A DNA stretch of 35,930 nucleotides from Terriglobia bacterium (GCA_020072925.1 JAIQGA010000134.1:1-35930); one strand, 5' to 3'; numbered from the stretch's first letter, positions 9,302-17,512 are shown. Notes: generated from the letters alone by a model not told the origin. Program-made: numbers and translations.

Positions 9302-9350
9302 CATATGTGCCGGCATATCGCTGCTAATTCGCCCCTCCGCATGAAAGCTG

Positions 9351-9452
9351 AGTTCTGTGTGTGCTCTGTGACTTTGAAGCCTTAACACAGAGTTCACGGA
9401 GCGTCTCTGTGAACTCAGTGTTGAGGCATTTCTGACCACTGAGAACACGGAG
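9351..9452. repeat. CACAGAG/CACGGAG-word element with internal hairpin
   Basis: AT-richer stretch between the YhaM-like and FabZ-like genes. It has TTCTGTGTGTGCTCTGTGAC at the left, a central near-palindrome in which AACACAGAGTTCAC is answered by GTGAACTCAGTGTT, and GAGAACACGGAGAAAC at the right. The words match those in the elements at 14094-14190 and 17395-17512. Confidence 0.7.
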
Positions 9453-9485
9453 AAACTGGGGCAAGAGTACAAGCCCTCTCAGCGA

Positions 9486-10007
9486 ATGAAGGAACGGATT
9501 GCCAGTGCCAAAGGAAAAGCCTTGAGCACCGAACCTCCGGAATTCCCCGTTACTCTTTTCCAGGACGCGATTCAGCGTACCCTGCCGCATCGCTATCCCT
9601 TTCTGCTCGTGGATCGGGTCACGGAATTCATCCCTGGCCAGCGCATCGCCGCCACCAAGCATTTCTCCGCCAATGACGAAGCCGGGCGAGGCTTCGCGCC
9701 CGGAGCCCCCATGGTGCCCACCGGCATCGTCCTGGAGATGGTCACGCAATTGGGCGCCATCCTGGTCCTCGAACGCCCGGAAATGGCCGGCAAGGTGGCA
9801 ATGATCCTGCAAATTCCCTCCGCGCGTTTGCTCGCGCCGGTGGAGCCGGGCGATACGCTGCGCGTCGAGGCCGAGGTCATCAAGATCGGCCAGGTCTTCG
9901 GCGAACTGCGCGGCGCCGCCTACCGCCGGGGCGAATTGGTCGCCGAGGGCCAGATGCGCTTTGCCATCGCCGACGCCGCCGCGGTCGGGCTGGGGAACAG
10001 AAGTTGA
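9486..10007 (+). CDS. FabZ-like hotdog protein lacking the catalytic histidine
   Basis: A hotdog-fold protein of 173 residues with clear FabZ similarity: LPHRYPFLLVDRV near residue 33, GQRIAATKHFSAND, and the later LLAPVEPGDTLRVEAEV. FabZ dehydrates 3-hydroxyacyl-ACP using a His in GHFPGxPxMPG and a Glu in the following helix. Here the segment reads GFAPGAPMVPTG, so the His is replaced by Phe, while the Glu is kept in IVLEMVTQ. It may therefore be a thioesterase-like or non-catalytic relative, or use another acid/base. ATG at 9486 has a weak ribosome site; TTG at 9522, six bases after an AAAGGAAAAG run, is an alternative and would give a more usual N-terminal length. No other fatty-acid genes adjoin it. 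Confidence 0.75.
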   Translation: MKERIASAKGKALSTEPPEFPVTLFQDAIQRTLPHRYPFLLVDRVTEFIPGQRIAATKHFSANDEAGRGFAPGAPMVPTGIVLEMVTQLGAILVLERPEMAGKVAMILQIPSARLLAPVEPGDTLRVEAEVIKIGQVFGELRGAAYRRGELVAEGQMRFAIADAAAVGLGNRS

Positions 10008-10190
10008 CAGTACACAGTTGACCGTCAACGGTCCAAACCACGAGAATTCCCAGGATCGGATTATTGGCAACAGGAAGAATCCTTAACAAGCCCCGCGCGG
10101 ATACTTTCGGTGCGCCTGTTCCCCTTCGGCGCGGTCCATCACCCAGAAAGAGATTCAACTGTCAACTGTCGACCGTTAACTGTAAACTAT
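10003..10190. repeat. GTTGACA heptamer-word element, inverted arms
   Basis: The left arm (about 10003-10035) contains GTTGACAGTACACAGTTGACCGTC. The right arm (about 10158-10190) contains AACTGTC twice, then GACCGTT and AACTGTA, i.e. the complement of the same seven-base word. About 120 bases of non-repetitive DNA lie between them. The right arm ends five bases before the GTG start of the dus gene. Confidence 0.75.
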
Positions 10191-10194
10191 TCCC

Positions 10195-11205
10195 GTGCTC
10201 TTCGAGCGCCTTACGATCCGTGACGTAACGATCCAGCCCGCGTTCATCCTGGCGCCGATGGCTGGGGTCACGGACACGGTGTTTCGTCGTTTCATCAAGC
10301 GGCTGGGCGGATGCGGCCTGATCATGACCGAGTTTGTTTCGAGCGAAGGCATGATCCGGCGCAACTTCCGCTCGCAGCGTTATTTGTATTACACGCCGGA
10401 AGAGCGGCCCATCAGCGCCCAGATTTTTGGCGCCGATCCAGAGCACCTGGCGGACGCCGCGCGGCAAACCGAGGACCTGGGGTTCGACCTCGTGGATTTA
10501 AACCTGGGTTGCCCCGCGAAGAAGGTGATCAAGTGCGGAGGCTCGGGGCTGCTGCGCGATCTAGCCTTGCTGGAGAAGATTTTGAAGAGCATCCGCGCCG
10601 CGGTTGCGATCCCCTTCACCATCAAGCTGCGCGCGGGCTGGAGCGACGAAGAAATCGTCGCCGTGCAGGTGGCGCGCCTGGCGGAAGAATGCGGCGTGGA
10701 GGCGCTGGCGGTCCACCCTCGCACGCGCCTGCAAGGGTACAGCGGCCGGGCGCGCTGGGAGATCATCCAGGAAGTAAAGGCCGCGGTGCGCATTCCGGTG
10801 ATCGGCAATGGCGACGTGTTCAAGCCCGAAGATGCCGCGGCCCTGCGCGAACAAACCCGCTGCGACGCAGTGATGATCGGCCGCGCCGCACCCACCAACC
10901 CGTGGATATTCCGGCAGCTCGAGCAGTTCTTCCGCACCGGGACCTACGCCGAACCGGCCGAGTCAGACCGCTACCAACTCATCCGCGACTATTACGGGAT
11001 GCTCGTGGCGGAAGAAATCCCCGGCGCCATCGGCAAGATGAAGCAATTCGCGAGCTGGTTTACGCACGGAGTGCGCAACGGCGCGGAACTGCGGCGGCAG
11101 GTGCAGAGCGCGCGCGATACCGCCGAGGTCCTGGAGCGCGTGCACGTGTTCTTCGGTCCCGCGCAGGCCGCGGCGGGCGTTTCCAAGCAAGCCGTAACCA
11201 CCTAA
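10195..11205 (+). CDS. dusB: tRNA-dihydrouridine synthase (DusB-like)
   Basis: FMN enzyme that reduces uridine to dihydrouridine in tRNA. The 336-residue protein begins with GTG at 10195, directly after the repeat arm. The TIM-barrel opening is LAPMAGVTDTVFRR. It then has SAQIFGADPEHL, the catalytic-cysteine motif LNLGCPAKKV, TIKLRAGW, AVHPRTRLQGYSG, IGNGDVF and MIGRAAPTNPWIF, all in the expected order. A helical C-terminal domain follows. The group assignment to DusB rather than another Dus is by overall pattern and is not certain. It is followed after 24 bases by a PilZ gene on the same strand. Confidence 0.95.
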   Translation: MLFERLTIRDVTIQPAFILAPMAGVTDTVFRRFIKRLGGCGLIMTEFVSSEGMIRRNFRSQRYLYYTPEERPISAQIFGADPEHLADAARQTEDLGFDLVDLNLGCPAKKVIKCGGSGLLRDLALLEKILKSIRAAVAIPFTIKLRAGWSDEEIVAVQVARLAEECGVEALAVHPRTRLQGYSGRARWEIIQEVKAAVRIPVIGNGDVFKPEDAAALREQTRCDAVMIGRAAPTNPWIFRQLEQFFRTGTYAEPAESDRYQLIRDYYGMLVAEEIPGAIGKMKQFASWFTHGVRNGAELRRQVQSARDTAEVLERVHVFFGPAQAAAGVSKQAVTT

Positions 11206-11229
11206 TCCCCTTCGAAAGGTGCCCCACCC

Positions 11230-11574
11230 ATGGCCAACGCAGATGCTGAACGGCGAACACAAAAACGCGTGGAAGCGGCAGTTCCCATTCAGGTTCGCTG
11301 GACGGACCCCCACGGCGAAACCGTCGAAGAATTCACCGAGGCGCTCGAAGTAAGCCGCCGTGGCCTCTCGTTTTTGACCCACCATGACGTCCCTATGTTT
11401 ACGAATCTCACCGTCGTCATCCCGGGCCGCGGTCCTATGCGGCCCGGCGAGGGTCCTAGCGATTTCTTCTCCACGGCCACGGTAGTCCGCGTCCTTCAAG
11501 AAGAAAAACAGTACCGCATCGGCGTCCGATTCGTCGGCGCCACGCTGCCCATGTATAGCGCAGAGAGCGCGTAA
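11230..11574 (+). CDS. PilZ-domain protein (putative c-di-GMP binder)
   Basis: A 114-residue single-domain protein. The PilZ c-di-GMP signature has an RxxxR element followed by a (D/N)xSxxG element. Here the first is RRTQKR at residues 8-13, and the second appears as EVSRRG, with Glu in place of Asp/Asn. The remainder is the expected beta-barrel pattern (FTNLTVVIPG, FFSTATVVRV, YRIGVRFV). It probably responds to c-di-GMP by contacting a partner. No motility or cellulose gene is nearby to suggest which one. An AAAGGTG site precedes the ATG. Confidence 0.8.
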   Translation: MANADAERRTQKRVEAAVPIQVRWTDPHGETVEEFTEALEVSRRGLSFLTHHDVPMFTNLTVVIPGRGPMRPGEGPSDFFSTATVVRVLQEEKQYRIGVRFVGATLPMYSAESA

Positions 11575-11601
11575 CTCCAGGTGACAGGGAAGAAGATTTG
11601 A

Positions 11602-11666
11602 AGGGTAAGGGATGAAGGACAAGGGTTGAGGGTTGAGGGTCGAGGGTCGAGGGTTGAGGGTTGAGA
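11602..11666. repeat. GGGTTGA heptamer tandem repeat
   Basis: Six head-to-tail seven-base units at 11623-11664: GGGTTGA twice, GGGTCGA twice, GGGTTGA twice. They are preceded by degenerate copies from 11602. It sits in the short convergent gap between the PilZ gene and rsmI and ends 22 bases before the rsmI stop. No inverted partner arm is visible. Confidence 0.9.
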
Positions 11667-11687
11667 CGGCACAGGGAAGAACTGCCG

Positions 11688-12584
11688 TCAGGGCTGGGCG
11701 CTCTTTTCCATCTGAAGCTGGCGATAAGCCGCGCTGCGCGAGAGGCCACGGGCGCGGGCCACGACCTTCAGTGCGCCTCGCTCGTCGAGGCCTTGCTCGG
11801 CCATCACGCGGGAAATTTCTTTTCGGAGAGGCGCCTCGGCCGGCGTGGCGGTCCCTTCCGCCTCGGCCATCTTCCCCACCAGAACCGTGATCTCGCCTTT
11901 GATCGCCCGCTTCTTCAATTGCTCGAGTAGACCGGAAACGCTTCCGCGCAGGAATTCCTCATGCAGCTTGGTGACTTCGCGCGCTATCACCGTTTCCCGG
12001 TCGCCGAGAACCCCGCGCACGTCTTCGAGCATTTCGAGCAGCCGATGGGGCGCCTCGTAAAAGACCAAGGTCTTGGTGGCGTCCTTCAATTCCGCCAGCG
12101 CTTTGCGCCGTTGCCCACCCCGGCTGGGAAGAAAACCCAGGAAGCGGAATTTGTCGACGGGCAAGCCCGACGCGGCCAGCACCGCCACAAACGCGGACGC
12201 TCCGGGAACCGGGATTACCGGGATGTTGTGCCGCACCGCCAGATGCACTAGCCGGAAACCGGGGTCGGAAACCACCGGCATGCCGGCGTCCGTCACCAGC
12301 GCGATGCGGCTTCCCTCCCCCATCTGGATCACCAGTTCCGGGGCGCGTGTCATCTCGTTGTGTTCGTGGTAGCTAACCGTAGGCGTTCGGATCTTGTAGG
12401 CATTCAAGAGCTTCTGGGTGCGGCGCGTGTCCTCGCAGGCAATTAGGTCCACTTCCTTCAGAACGCGAATCGCTCGCAGGGTGATGTCCTCGAGATTGCC
12501 GATGGGAGTGCCCACGATGTAAAGCTGCCCCTGCGAACCGTTCGCGGGTTCGAGGGGATCGAGAAGCTGAGGTTTGACTCGCAT
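11688..12584 (-). CDS. rsmI: 16S rRNA (cytidine-1402-2'-O)-methyltransferase RsmI
   Basis: SAM-dependent methyltransferase that modifies C1402 of 16S rRNA, in the decoding centre. The tetrapyrrole-methylase fold is clear: QLYIVGTPIGNLEDIT, ACEDTRRTQKLL, SYHEHNE, LVTDAGMPVVSDPG, VIPVPGASAFVAVLAASGLP, FLGFLPSR and FYEAPHRL. ATG at 12584 gives 298 residues, near the usual length. A TTG at 12629 would add 15 residues that do not look conserved. The C-terminus (after about 235) is a helical extension with an AAYRQL segment typical of the family. It is the last gene of the minus-strand group that includes the zinc-ribbon microprotein. Confidence 0.95.
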   Translation of the reverse strand: MRVKPQLLDPLEPANGSQGQLYIVGTPIGNLEDITLRAIRVLKEVDLIACEDTRRTQKLLNAYKIRTPTVSYHEHNEMTRAPELVIQMGEGSRIALVTDAGMPVVSDPGFRLVHLAVRHNIPVIPVPGASAFVAVLAASGLPVDKFRFLGFLPSRGGQRRKALAELKDATKTLVFYEAPHRLLEMLEDVRGVLGDRETVIAREVTKLHEEFLRGSVSGLLEQLKKRAIKGEITVLVGKMAEAEGTATPAEAPLRKEISRVMAEQGLDERGALKVVARARGLSRSAAYRQLQMEKSAQP

Positions 12585-12779
12585 CGGCGCGCCATCCGTC
12601 CGGACGAAATTGCCGTTCCAGTGTACCAACTCGCCGCCAGCATGGCAACGCCACGTTTGCTGACAGGCCGTGTGGAAGGTTTGGCGGCCCGCGAGTCACG
12701 CTCCCGAGCTTCGCGCGGCTATGTCCCTTCGCTGCACCCTGGATGCGCTGAGCGGAACATTCCCTGATGATCGAACCAT

Positions 12780-12929
12780 TCAGGAGTGCTTCCCAGTTTT
12801 GTTGGACAGGGGATTCTTGTGCAGGCTTTCGCCCTGCACCTTGGACTTGCAGGCTGCACAGATGCTCTCTTTGGACGGCTTGCCGCAAAGCATGCAGACG
12901 CGGTGATGGTGTGGACCCGTACGTTTCAT
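12780..12929 (-). CDS. 49-residue zinc-ribbon microprotein
   Basis: A short reading frame of 49 codons starting at ATG 12929. It has a strong ribosome site: AGGAG (plus strand 12935-12939) spaced five bases from the ATG. The protein starts MKRTGPHHHRV, then has two CxxC pairs, CMLC at residues 12-15 and CAAC at 24-27, which is the layout of a zinc knuckle or ribbon. The C-terminal half is lysine-rich and probably disordered. I do not recognise a named family. It lies 68 bases downstream of a secreted-protein gene and about 195 bases upstream of rsmI, on the same strand. The spaced cysteines and the ribosome site make it likely to be a real gene. A nucleic-acid-binding or ribosome-associated role would be inference. 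Confidence 0.72.
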   Translation of the reverse strand: MKRTGPHHHRVCMLCGKPSKESICAACKSKVQGESLHKNPLSNKTGKHS

Positions 12930-12997
12930 GAACTCTCCTCTTGAAATCTTGTGCCTTAACAGCCCTCGCCGGGTGACCCCGTCTGATAAAAGTAACC

Positions 12998-14020
12998 TTA
13001 GCGATTCGCGCTTTCAGAGCCTGTCCCACGGGACGGCGCCGGCTCCGGGCTTTGTGGCGGCACGAGGTTACCAAGCGCCATGTCCAGCCAATTTCGCACG
13101 CTGGCTTCATCACGATAGGCTTCGGACAAAGGACGATCGCGGAAGCTGGCGCCGACATTAGTCTGCGTAACCAGCACGGCAAAGCCCCGACGATTGGCCC
13201 ACAACAGTTTGCTGGGCGGCCCATAGAGTTTCATGTCCACGGTGGCCGCCGGCACATCCCCCTCATCCGGCATGCGCGCGAGAACCGAGAGCGCCCGGAC
13301 CAGCTTGGTGGAGATCACCTGCCCGGCGCCATCCCACTCCGCCATGGAGCCGATGAAATGTGCCTGAACGCGTTCTACGTTAATTTCGAGGACGGCGTCC
13401 ACGCGGGCTTCCGAGAGCACGGTCCCCACCAGCCGCTGCTGCTCCTGAATGTAGCGCCCCATATTGAATTCGCCGGTGGCGGGGTCGATGTCGCCCAAAG
13501 TCGAACTCGACACTTTCACCCGGCTGCGGATTTCTTCCGCCAGCGCGGGTGGCGCAAACCACCATCCCATCTTTCGTTCCAGATAACGCTGAATTTCATC
13601 CACAATCCCCTGCGAGTCCGCGACGCCGTAAGTCGGCAGAATGATTACCTTCTTGATCCCGCTCCGGATTTGGTTCGCAGGAACGAAGTACTCCTCCAAC
13701 GGGTAGGTCATCCAATCAAGGTAATTCACGCCGTCCTTGGGCGTGTACCAGATCGTGACCTTGGCGCCGATCGCCACCTTGGAGGTCAGGTCCTCTTTGG
13801 GGACCAGCGTGATTTCGCCTTCCTTTGCACCCGCGACCATGATTCGCGTGGGCTCAATCAGGGTCACTATGCCCACCAATTTGATCGACTTCTCGCGCGC
13901 GGCAACCGCCGCGGGCAGGAGAGTCAGCGCCAGCACGAGCACCTGCGCGCACCGGCTCAATCCCGCGAGCCCGCGGCTGGCGCCCTCCACACTTCCTTCT
14001 CGCCTTGGATGAATTCCCAT
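12998..14020 (-). CDS. Uncharacterised exported protein
   Basis: A 340-residue protein I cannot assign to a named family. After a 20-residue basic lead there is a hydrophobic Sec-type signal (VLVLALTLLPAAVAA, ending about residue 41). The first mature part (about 45-110) looks like a small beta domain (IKLVGIVTLIEPTRIMVAG). The main part (about 120-310) has the spacing of CsgG/LpoB-like lipoprotein folds: KVIILPTYGV, a helix with IVDEIQRYLERKMGW, then VGTVLSEARVDAVLEINV and VLVTQTNV. There is no lipobox cysteine. The C-terminal 25 residues are proline/serine-rich. It heads the group containing the zinc-ribbon microprotein and rsmI. A periplasmic location is likely; the fold comparison is tentative. 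Confidence 0.75.
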   Translation of the reverse strand: MGIHPRREGSVEGASRGLAGLSRCAQVLVLALTLLPAAVAAREKSIKLVGIVTLIEPTRIMVAGAKEGEITLVPKEDLTSKVAIGAKVTIWYTPKDGVNYLDWMTYPLEEYFVPANQIRSGIKKVIILPTYGVADSQGIVDEIQRYLERKMGWWFAPPALAEEIRSRVKVSSSTLGDIDPATGEFNMGRYIQEQQRLVGTVLSEARVDAVLEINVERVQAHFIGSMAEWDGAGQVISTKLVRALSVLARMPDEGDVPAATVDMKLYGPPSKLLWANRRGFAVLVTQTNVGASFRDRPLSEAYRDEASVRNWLDMALGNLVPPQSPEPAPSRGTGSESANR

Positions 14021-14093
14021 GTAATCCCCAGGTCCTTCGCGTTATGCGAAGATTTCTCCTTGCGCCCGAACTGTCCTGCGATGACAAAAGACT

Positions 14094-14190
14094 CAACACA
14101 GAGCGCACAGAGCAAAACATCGAGGCCACAGAGCAAAAGCCCCTGCACAATCCCCGTAAACTCCGTGCGCCCTCGGTGACCTCTGTATTG
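14094..14190. repeat. CACAGAG-word element, inverted arms
   Basis: The left part has AACACAGAGCGCACAGAGC and a further GGCCACAGAGC. The right part (14155-14190) is the complement type, with AACTCCGTGCGCC and GACCTCTGTATT. It fills much of the 263-base gap between two minus-strand genes, 14021-14283, in which I see no coding frame. Confidence 0.7.
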
Positions 14191-14283
14191 GGATCTTTTC
14201 CTTCGGGTGCGGCCGACTGATGCCTTAGCTTCAAACCCGAGAGGCACAAAGAATCCGCAACATGCTGTTAGAGCGTACCTATA

Positions 14284-14823
14284 TTACTTCAACGGCAGCT
14301 CATATCGGTTCAGGTAGAGGCGCGCTGGCTCGCCCTTGGCCACGGCCACGTGGAGGGGCGAAGGCTGCTTCAGCTTCTCATCGCGCTTCGCACTGCACTC
14401 GCCCACTTTCTCCCCCGCTTGGTTATAGAGGAAGAATTTGGCGTCGGCGTTGCTCGTCGGCGCAGGTTTGTCCAGCCCAAAGCCGTAACTCCCCACGCCC
14501 ACGGAGATGCCGCAAACCGAAAACTTCCCTTCGGAGATCATCATGCCGATGTACTTCTGCTTGATCTGCGAACTGTAGCCCGTAGTATCGATCAAGGCGA
14601 AAAGAACCCGGGCGCCTTGCGGCGTTTTCAACAACGCTGCGTTGCGCGACTCCGTCGGAATGGAGTTGCCCTCCAAATAGAAATCCTTGGGGAAGGCTTT
14701 TTCAAACGCCGTCCCCGTGATCTGCTCGAATGCGCCTTGAGCGCGTCGAGGGACACGTACCAGGTCATGCCCGGTCGAGCGAAAGTCTATCACGAAAAAC
14801 CAGCGGAACTGTAGGGACGTCAC
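14284..14823 (-). CDS. Uncharacterised protein
   Basis: A 179-residue frame beginning with GTG at 14823. From residue about 40 it looks like a well-conserved globular domain: FEKAFPKDFYLEGNSIPTESRN, VLFALIDTTGYSS, QKYIGMMISEG, CGISVGVGSYGFGL and FFLYNQAGEKVGEC, ending LYLNRYELPLK. It pairs two cysteines (in SVCGIS and GECSA). I recall similar Acidobacteriota proteins that begin with a signal peptide directly before this domain, but the N-terminus here (TSLQFRWFF...) has none, so the true start or a lost 5' end is uncertain. It is divergent from the penicillin-acylase gene, with only about 60 bases between them. Function unknown. Confidence 0.6.
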   Translation of the reverse strand: MTSLQFRWFFVIDFRSTGHDLVRVPRRAQGAFEQITGTAFEKAFPKDFYLEGNSIPTESRNAALLKTPQGARVLFALIDTTGYSSQIKQKYIGMMISEGKFSVCGISVGVGSYGFGLDKPAPTSNADAKFFLYNQAGEKVGECSAKRDEKLKQPSPLHVAVAKGEPARLYLNRYELPLK

Positions 14824-14884
14824 AAAGTTGATTCGACCTCATTTCCGCTCTGCTATAGTACGCGCCCACGGAGGTCGTCCCGCC

Positions 14885-17374
14885 ATGACCGATGCCAATG
14901 CGCCTTTTCGCCACCGCACAGGGAGCCTGAGCATTGCCCTGCTGGCAATTCTCTCCGCCTGCTCCGCCACCTTCGGCCAGAATTCTCTTTCCACGGCGCA
15001 AGCCCCAGGCACCAGCCTCTCGCTGCCGGGCCTGAAGGCGACAGCGAGCGTTTACCGCGACCGCTACGGCATTCCCCACATCTACGCGCAATCGAGCGAA
15101 GACGCCTTTTTCGCCCTCGGCTACCTCCACGCCAGCGACCGGCTCTTTCAGATGGAAATCTTCCGCCGCCGCGCCTCAGGAACGCTGGCAGAGATTTTTG
15201 GCAAGTCGGTCCTTGATGACGACATCTTCGTGCGCCAACTCGGTATCCGGCGCACGGCGCAGGCTGTGTGGGACAGCTCGGAACTCGACACGAAGGTCAA
15301 GCAGGAGATCATGGCGTATTGCCAGGGTGTCAACGCGCGCCTCCAGGAACTCGCGGGACATGAGTTGCCCGAACCGTTCAAGAGCCTGGGTCTCGCGCCC
15401 GCTCCCTGGTCGCCCGTGGACGCCCTGGTCTTTCCGAAGTACATGGGCTGGGACCAATCCGGCACCGACACGGACGTGTGGATGGGCATGCTGGTTCAGA
15501 AACTGGGCCTTGCCACCGTGGAAGAATTGTTCCCGCTCGACCGGCCTTATGAAATTCCGACGGTCTCCGAGGCGGATTGGAAGGCGGTCTCCAAAAGCGG
15601 GCGCGCGGCTCCGGCGGCGGCCATCCCCGCGGAAGCGGGGACCAGCCACTACAGCTTCCCTTCAGGATTTGAAGAGGCCGCGCAGGACCTGCATCGCCAC
15701 TTCGTAAGTGGACGTTTCGCGGGCCGCTTCGCGCACGGCAGCAACAATTGGGCCGTGGACGGAAAGAAGTCGGCGACCGGCAAGCCGCTCCTGGCCAATG
15801 ACCCCCATCTCGGCTTCTCGCTGCCTTCCATCTGGTACACCGCACACCTTGTGGCGCCGGGGCTGAACGTGATGGGCGTGACGTTCGCGGGGTTCCCCTA
15901 CGTCATCATCGGCCACAACGATCGCGTGGCCTGGGGCCTCACGAACTTGCAGAGCGATGTCGTGGATTACTTCATCGAAAAGATGGACGAACAGCACCCA
16001 CATCAGTACTTTTATCGGGGCGAGTGGATTGACACGGTGCGGCGCACCGAGGAAATTCCCGTGCGCGGAGAGCCGCCCGTGCACCTGGAGATTGAATCCA
16101 CAGGCCACGGGCCGCTCGTGACCACGCACGGCGCGAGGCTGGCGCTTGCCTGGACGGGCCTTCAGCCTACGCCGGACGTCAACGCGCTCGCGCACTTCAA
16201 CACGGCGCGCAATCTGCGGGAGTTCCGCCAGGCGCTGCGCGATTTCCGCGTCCCGCCCCTGAATATCGTGTATGCCGACGTGGAGGGCAATATCGCCATC
16301 TTCCCGCACGGCGCCTTGCCCGTCCGCAAGCGCGGCGACGGCCGCTGGCCGGTGGACGGCTCATCGGGCGACTACGACTGGGCGGGCACGATTCCGGACG
16401 ATCAACTCCCCGCCGCCATCAATCCGCCCGAGCATTTTCTGGCCTCAGCCAACGGCCGTCCCACGCCGGTGGGATATCCCTTTTACCTCGGCTGGATGTG
16501 GGACCCGAGCTACCGCACGCGGCGTATCCATCAGCTTCTCAGTGCACACGGCCACATCACCCTCGAGCAGATGGAGGCGTTTCAAACCGACGCGCACGAT
16601 TCCGCCGCGGAGTCGTTTGTCCCCGTCCTGATTGCCGTCTACGACCGCAAGCCTTTCGGCGACGGAACCGCTCGTCGCGCCATCGAGGAATTGCGCCACT
16701 GGGATTTCGTGGCCACCCCAGAGAGCGTCGCGACCACCATCTGGTCGGCCTGGTTCAAGAGGTTCCGCGACGCCGTGTGGGACGACGATTTTGCCAAAGC
16801 CGGCGTCGAGCCCTGGTCGGGCGGTTGGGGCTTTTCAGGCTCCAACGCGCGCCAGCCCGAAATCGAGGTGCTCGAATACCTGACGCGCGAGAATCCAACT
16901 TCGCCCTGGTTTGATGACGTCCGCACCCCCGAGCGGGAAACGCGCGACGAAATCATGGCGCGCAGCTTTCTCGAGGCGATTCAACAACTGGTGAAGGTTC
17001 GCGGTCCGGACCTGGCCGCGTGGAAATGGGGAAAGACCAATGTGCTCCGATTGCACTCGCTCACGCAACAGACCGCGCTCGATCGCGGGGGCATGCCGGT
17101 GCGCGGGGATGAGTTCACGCTCTGCCCCGGCGATGACGGCGGCGGGCCGGTGACCGGCGGTGCCTCCTGGCGCATGGTTGTTGACCTTGCCGACCCCGGC
17201 CATAGCTTCGGCATCTACCCCGGCGGCGAAAGTGAGAATCCCACGAGCCCGCACTACGACGATCAGGTCGCGCCCTGGGCCGCGGGCCAATACTTGCCGC
17301 TCTATTTCTATGCGTCGCCGGAAGGATTTCAGCCCGGACAGGTGGAGTCAATTTTGGCGATCAGGCCGCGTTAG
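14885..17374 (+). CDS. Penicillin acylase family Ntn-hydrolase
   Basis: An exported, self-processing amidase of the penicillin G acylase/AHL acylase family; the substrate is unknown (N-acyl amides, possibly N-acyl homoserine lactones). ATG at 14885, ten bases after GGAGG at 14870-14874, gives 829 residues with a signal peptide (LSIALLAILSACSATFGQ). An upstream in-frame TTG at 14828 lacks these supports. The alpha-chain pattern DRYGIPHIYAQSSEDAFFALGYLHASDRLFQME is clear. The autoproteolytic site is HGSNNWAV, with the nucleophile Ser286 that becomes the beta-chain N-terminus. Family residues LANDPHLGF, GFPYVIIGHNDRVAWGLTN and the late GGASWRMVVDL are present. It appears full length. A possible -10 (TATAGT at 14854) precedes it without a well-placed -35. 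Confidence 0.93.
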   Translation: MTDANAPFRHRTGSLSIALLAILSACSATFGQNSLSTAQAPGTSLSLPGLKATASVYRDRYGIPHIYAQSSEDAFFALGYLHASDRLFQMEIFRRRASGTLAEIFGKSVLDDDIFVRQLGIRRTAQAVWDSSELDTKVKQEIMAYCQGVNARLQELAGHELPEPFKSLGLAPAPWSPVDALVFPKYMGWDQSGTDTDVWMGMLVQKLGLATVEELFPLDRPYEIPTVSEADWKAVSKSGRAAPAAAIPAEAGTSHYSFPSGFEEAAQDLHRHFVSGRFAGRFAHGSNNWAVDGKKSATGKPLLANDPHLGFSLPSIWYTAHLVAPGLNVMGVTFAGFPYVIIGHNDRVAWGLTNLQSDVVDYFIEKMDEQHPHQYFYRGEWIDTVRRTEEIPVRGEPPVHLEIESTGHGPLVTTHGARLALAWTGLQPTPDVNALAHFNTARNLREFRQALRDFRVPPLNIVYADVEGNIAIFPHGALPVRKRGDGRWPVDGSSGDYDWAGTIPDDQLPAAINPPEHFLASANGRPTPVGYPFYLGWMWDPSYRTRRIHQLLSAHGHITLEQMEAFQTDAHDSAAESFVPVLIAVYDRKPFGDGTARRAIEELRHWDFVATPESVATTIWSAWFKRFRDAVWDDDFAKAGVEPWSGGWGFSGSNARQPEIEVLEYLTRENPTSPWFDDVRTPERETRDEIMARSFLEAIQQLVKVRGPDLAAWKWGKTNVLRLHSLTQQTALDRGGMPVRGDEFTLCPGDDGGGPVTGGASWRMVVDLADPGHSFGIYPGGESENPTSPHYDDQVAPWAAGQYLPLYFYASPEGFQPGQVESILAIRPR

Positions 17375-17394
17375 CCCGGCTTTCAAAAAGAATC

Positions 17395-17512
17395 AACACA
17401 GAGGACGCAGAGAACAACAAAAACACGGAGAGAACACGGAGAAACAGAAAGAAAAACACAGGTGGCTTCTCCGTGGCCTCTGTGCCGGGCTTTTCTCCGT
17501 GTCCTCTGTGTT
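17395..17512. repeat. Word element with perfect 12-bp terminal inverted repeats
   Basis: The ends AACACAGAGGAC (17395-17406) and GTCCTCTGTGTT (17501-17512) are exact complements. The interior carries ACACGGAGA-type words on the left and TTCTCCGTG words on the right, so the inverted relation continues inward imperfectly. It is 118 bases long, encodes nothing, and lies between the convergent acylase and membrane-protein genes. Confidence 0.85.

Noticed and set aside
11623-11664. CRISPR-like array
   Set aside because: The units are 7 bases with no unique spacers, and none of the other word tracts shows 25-40-base repeats alternating with spacers. No cas gene is present.
12373-13224. 283-codon minus-strand frame across rsmI and the zinc-ribbon gene
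   Set aside because: It overlaps rsmI and the microprotein in a different frame and has no domain or ribosome-site support.
13052-14179. 375-codon plus-strand frame
   Set aside because: It is opposite the secreted-protein gene and runs into the CACAGAG-word element. There is no domain pattern, and its composition is typical of an antisense shadow.
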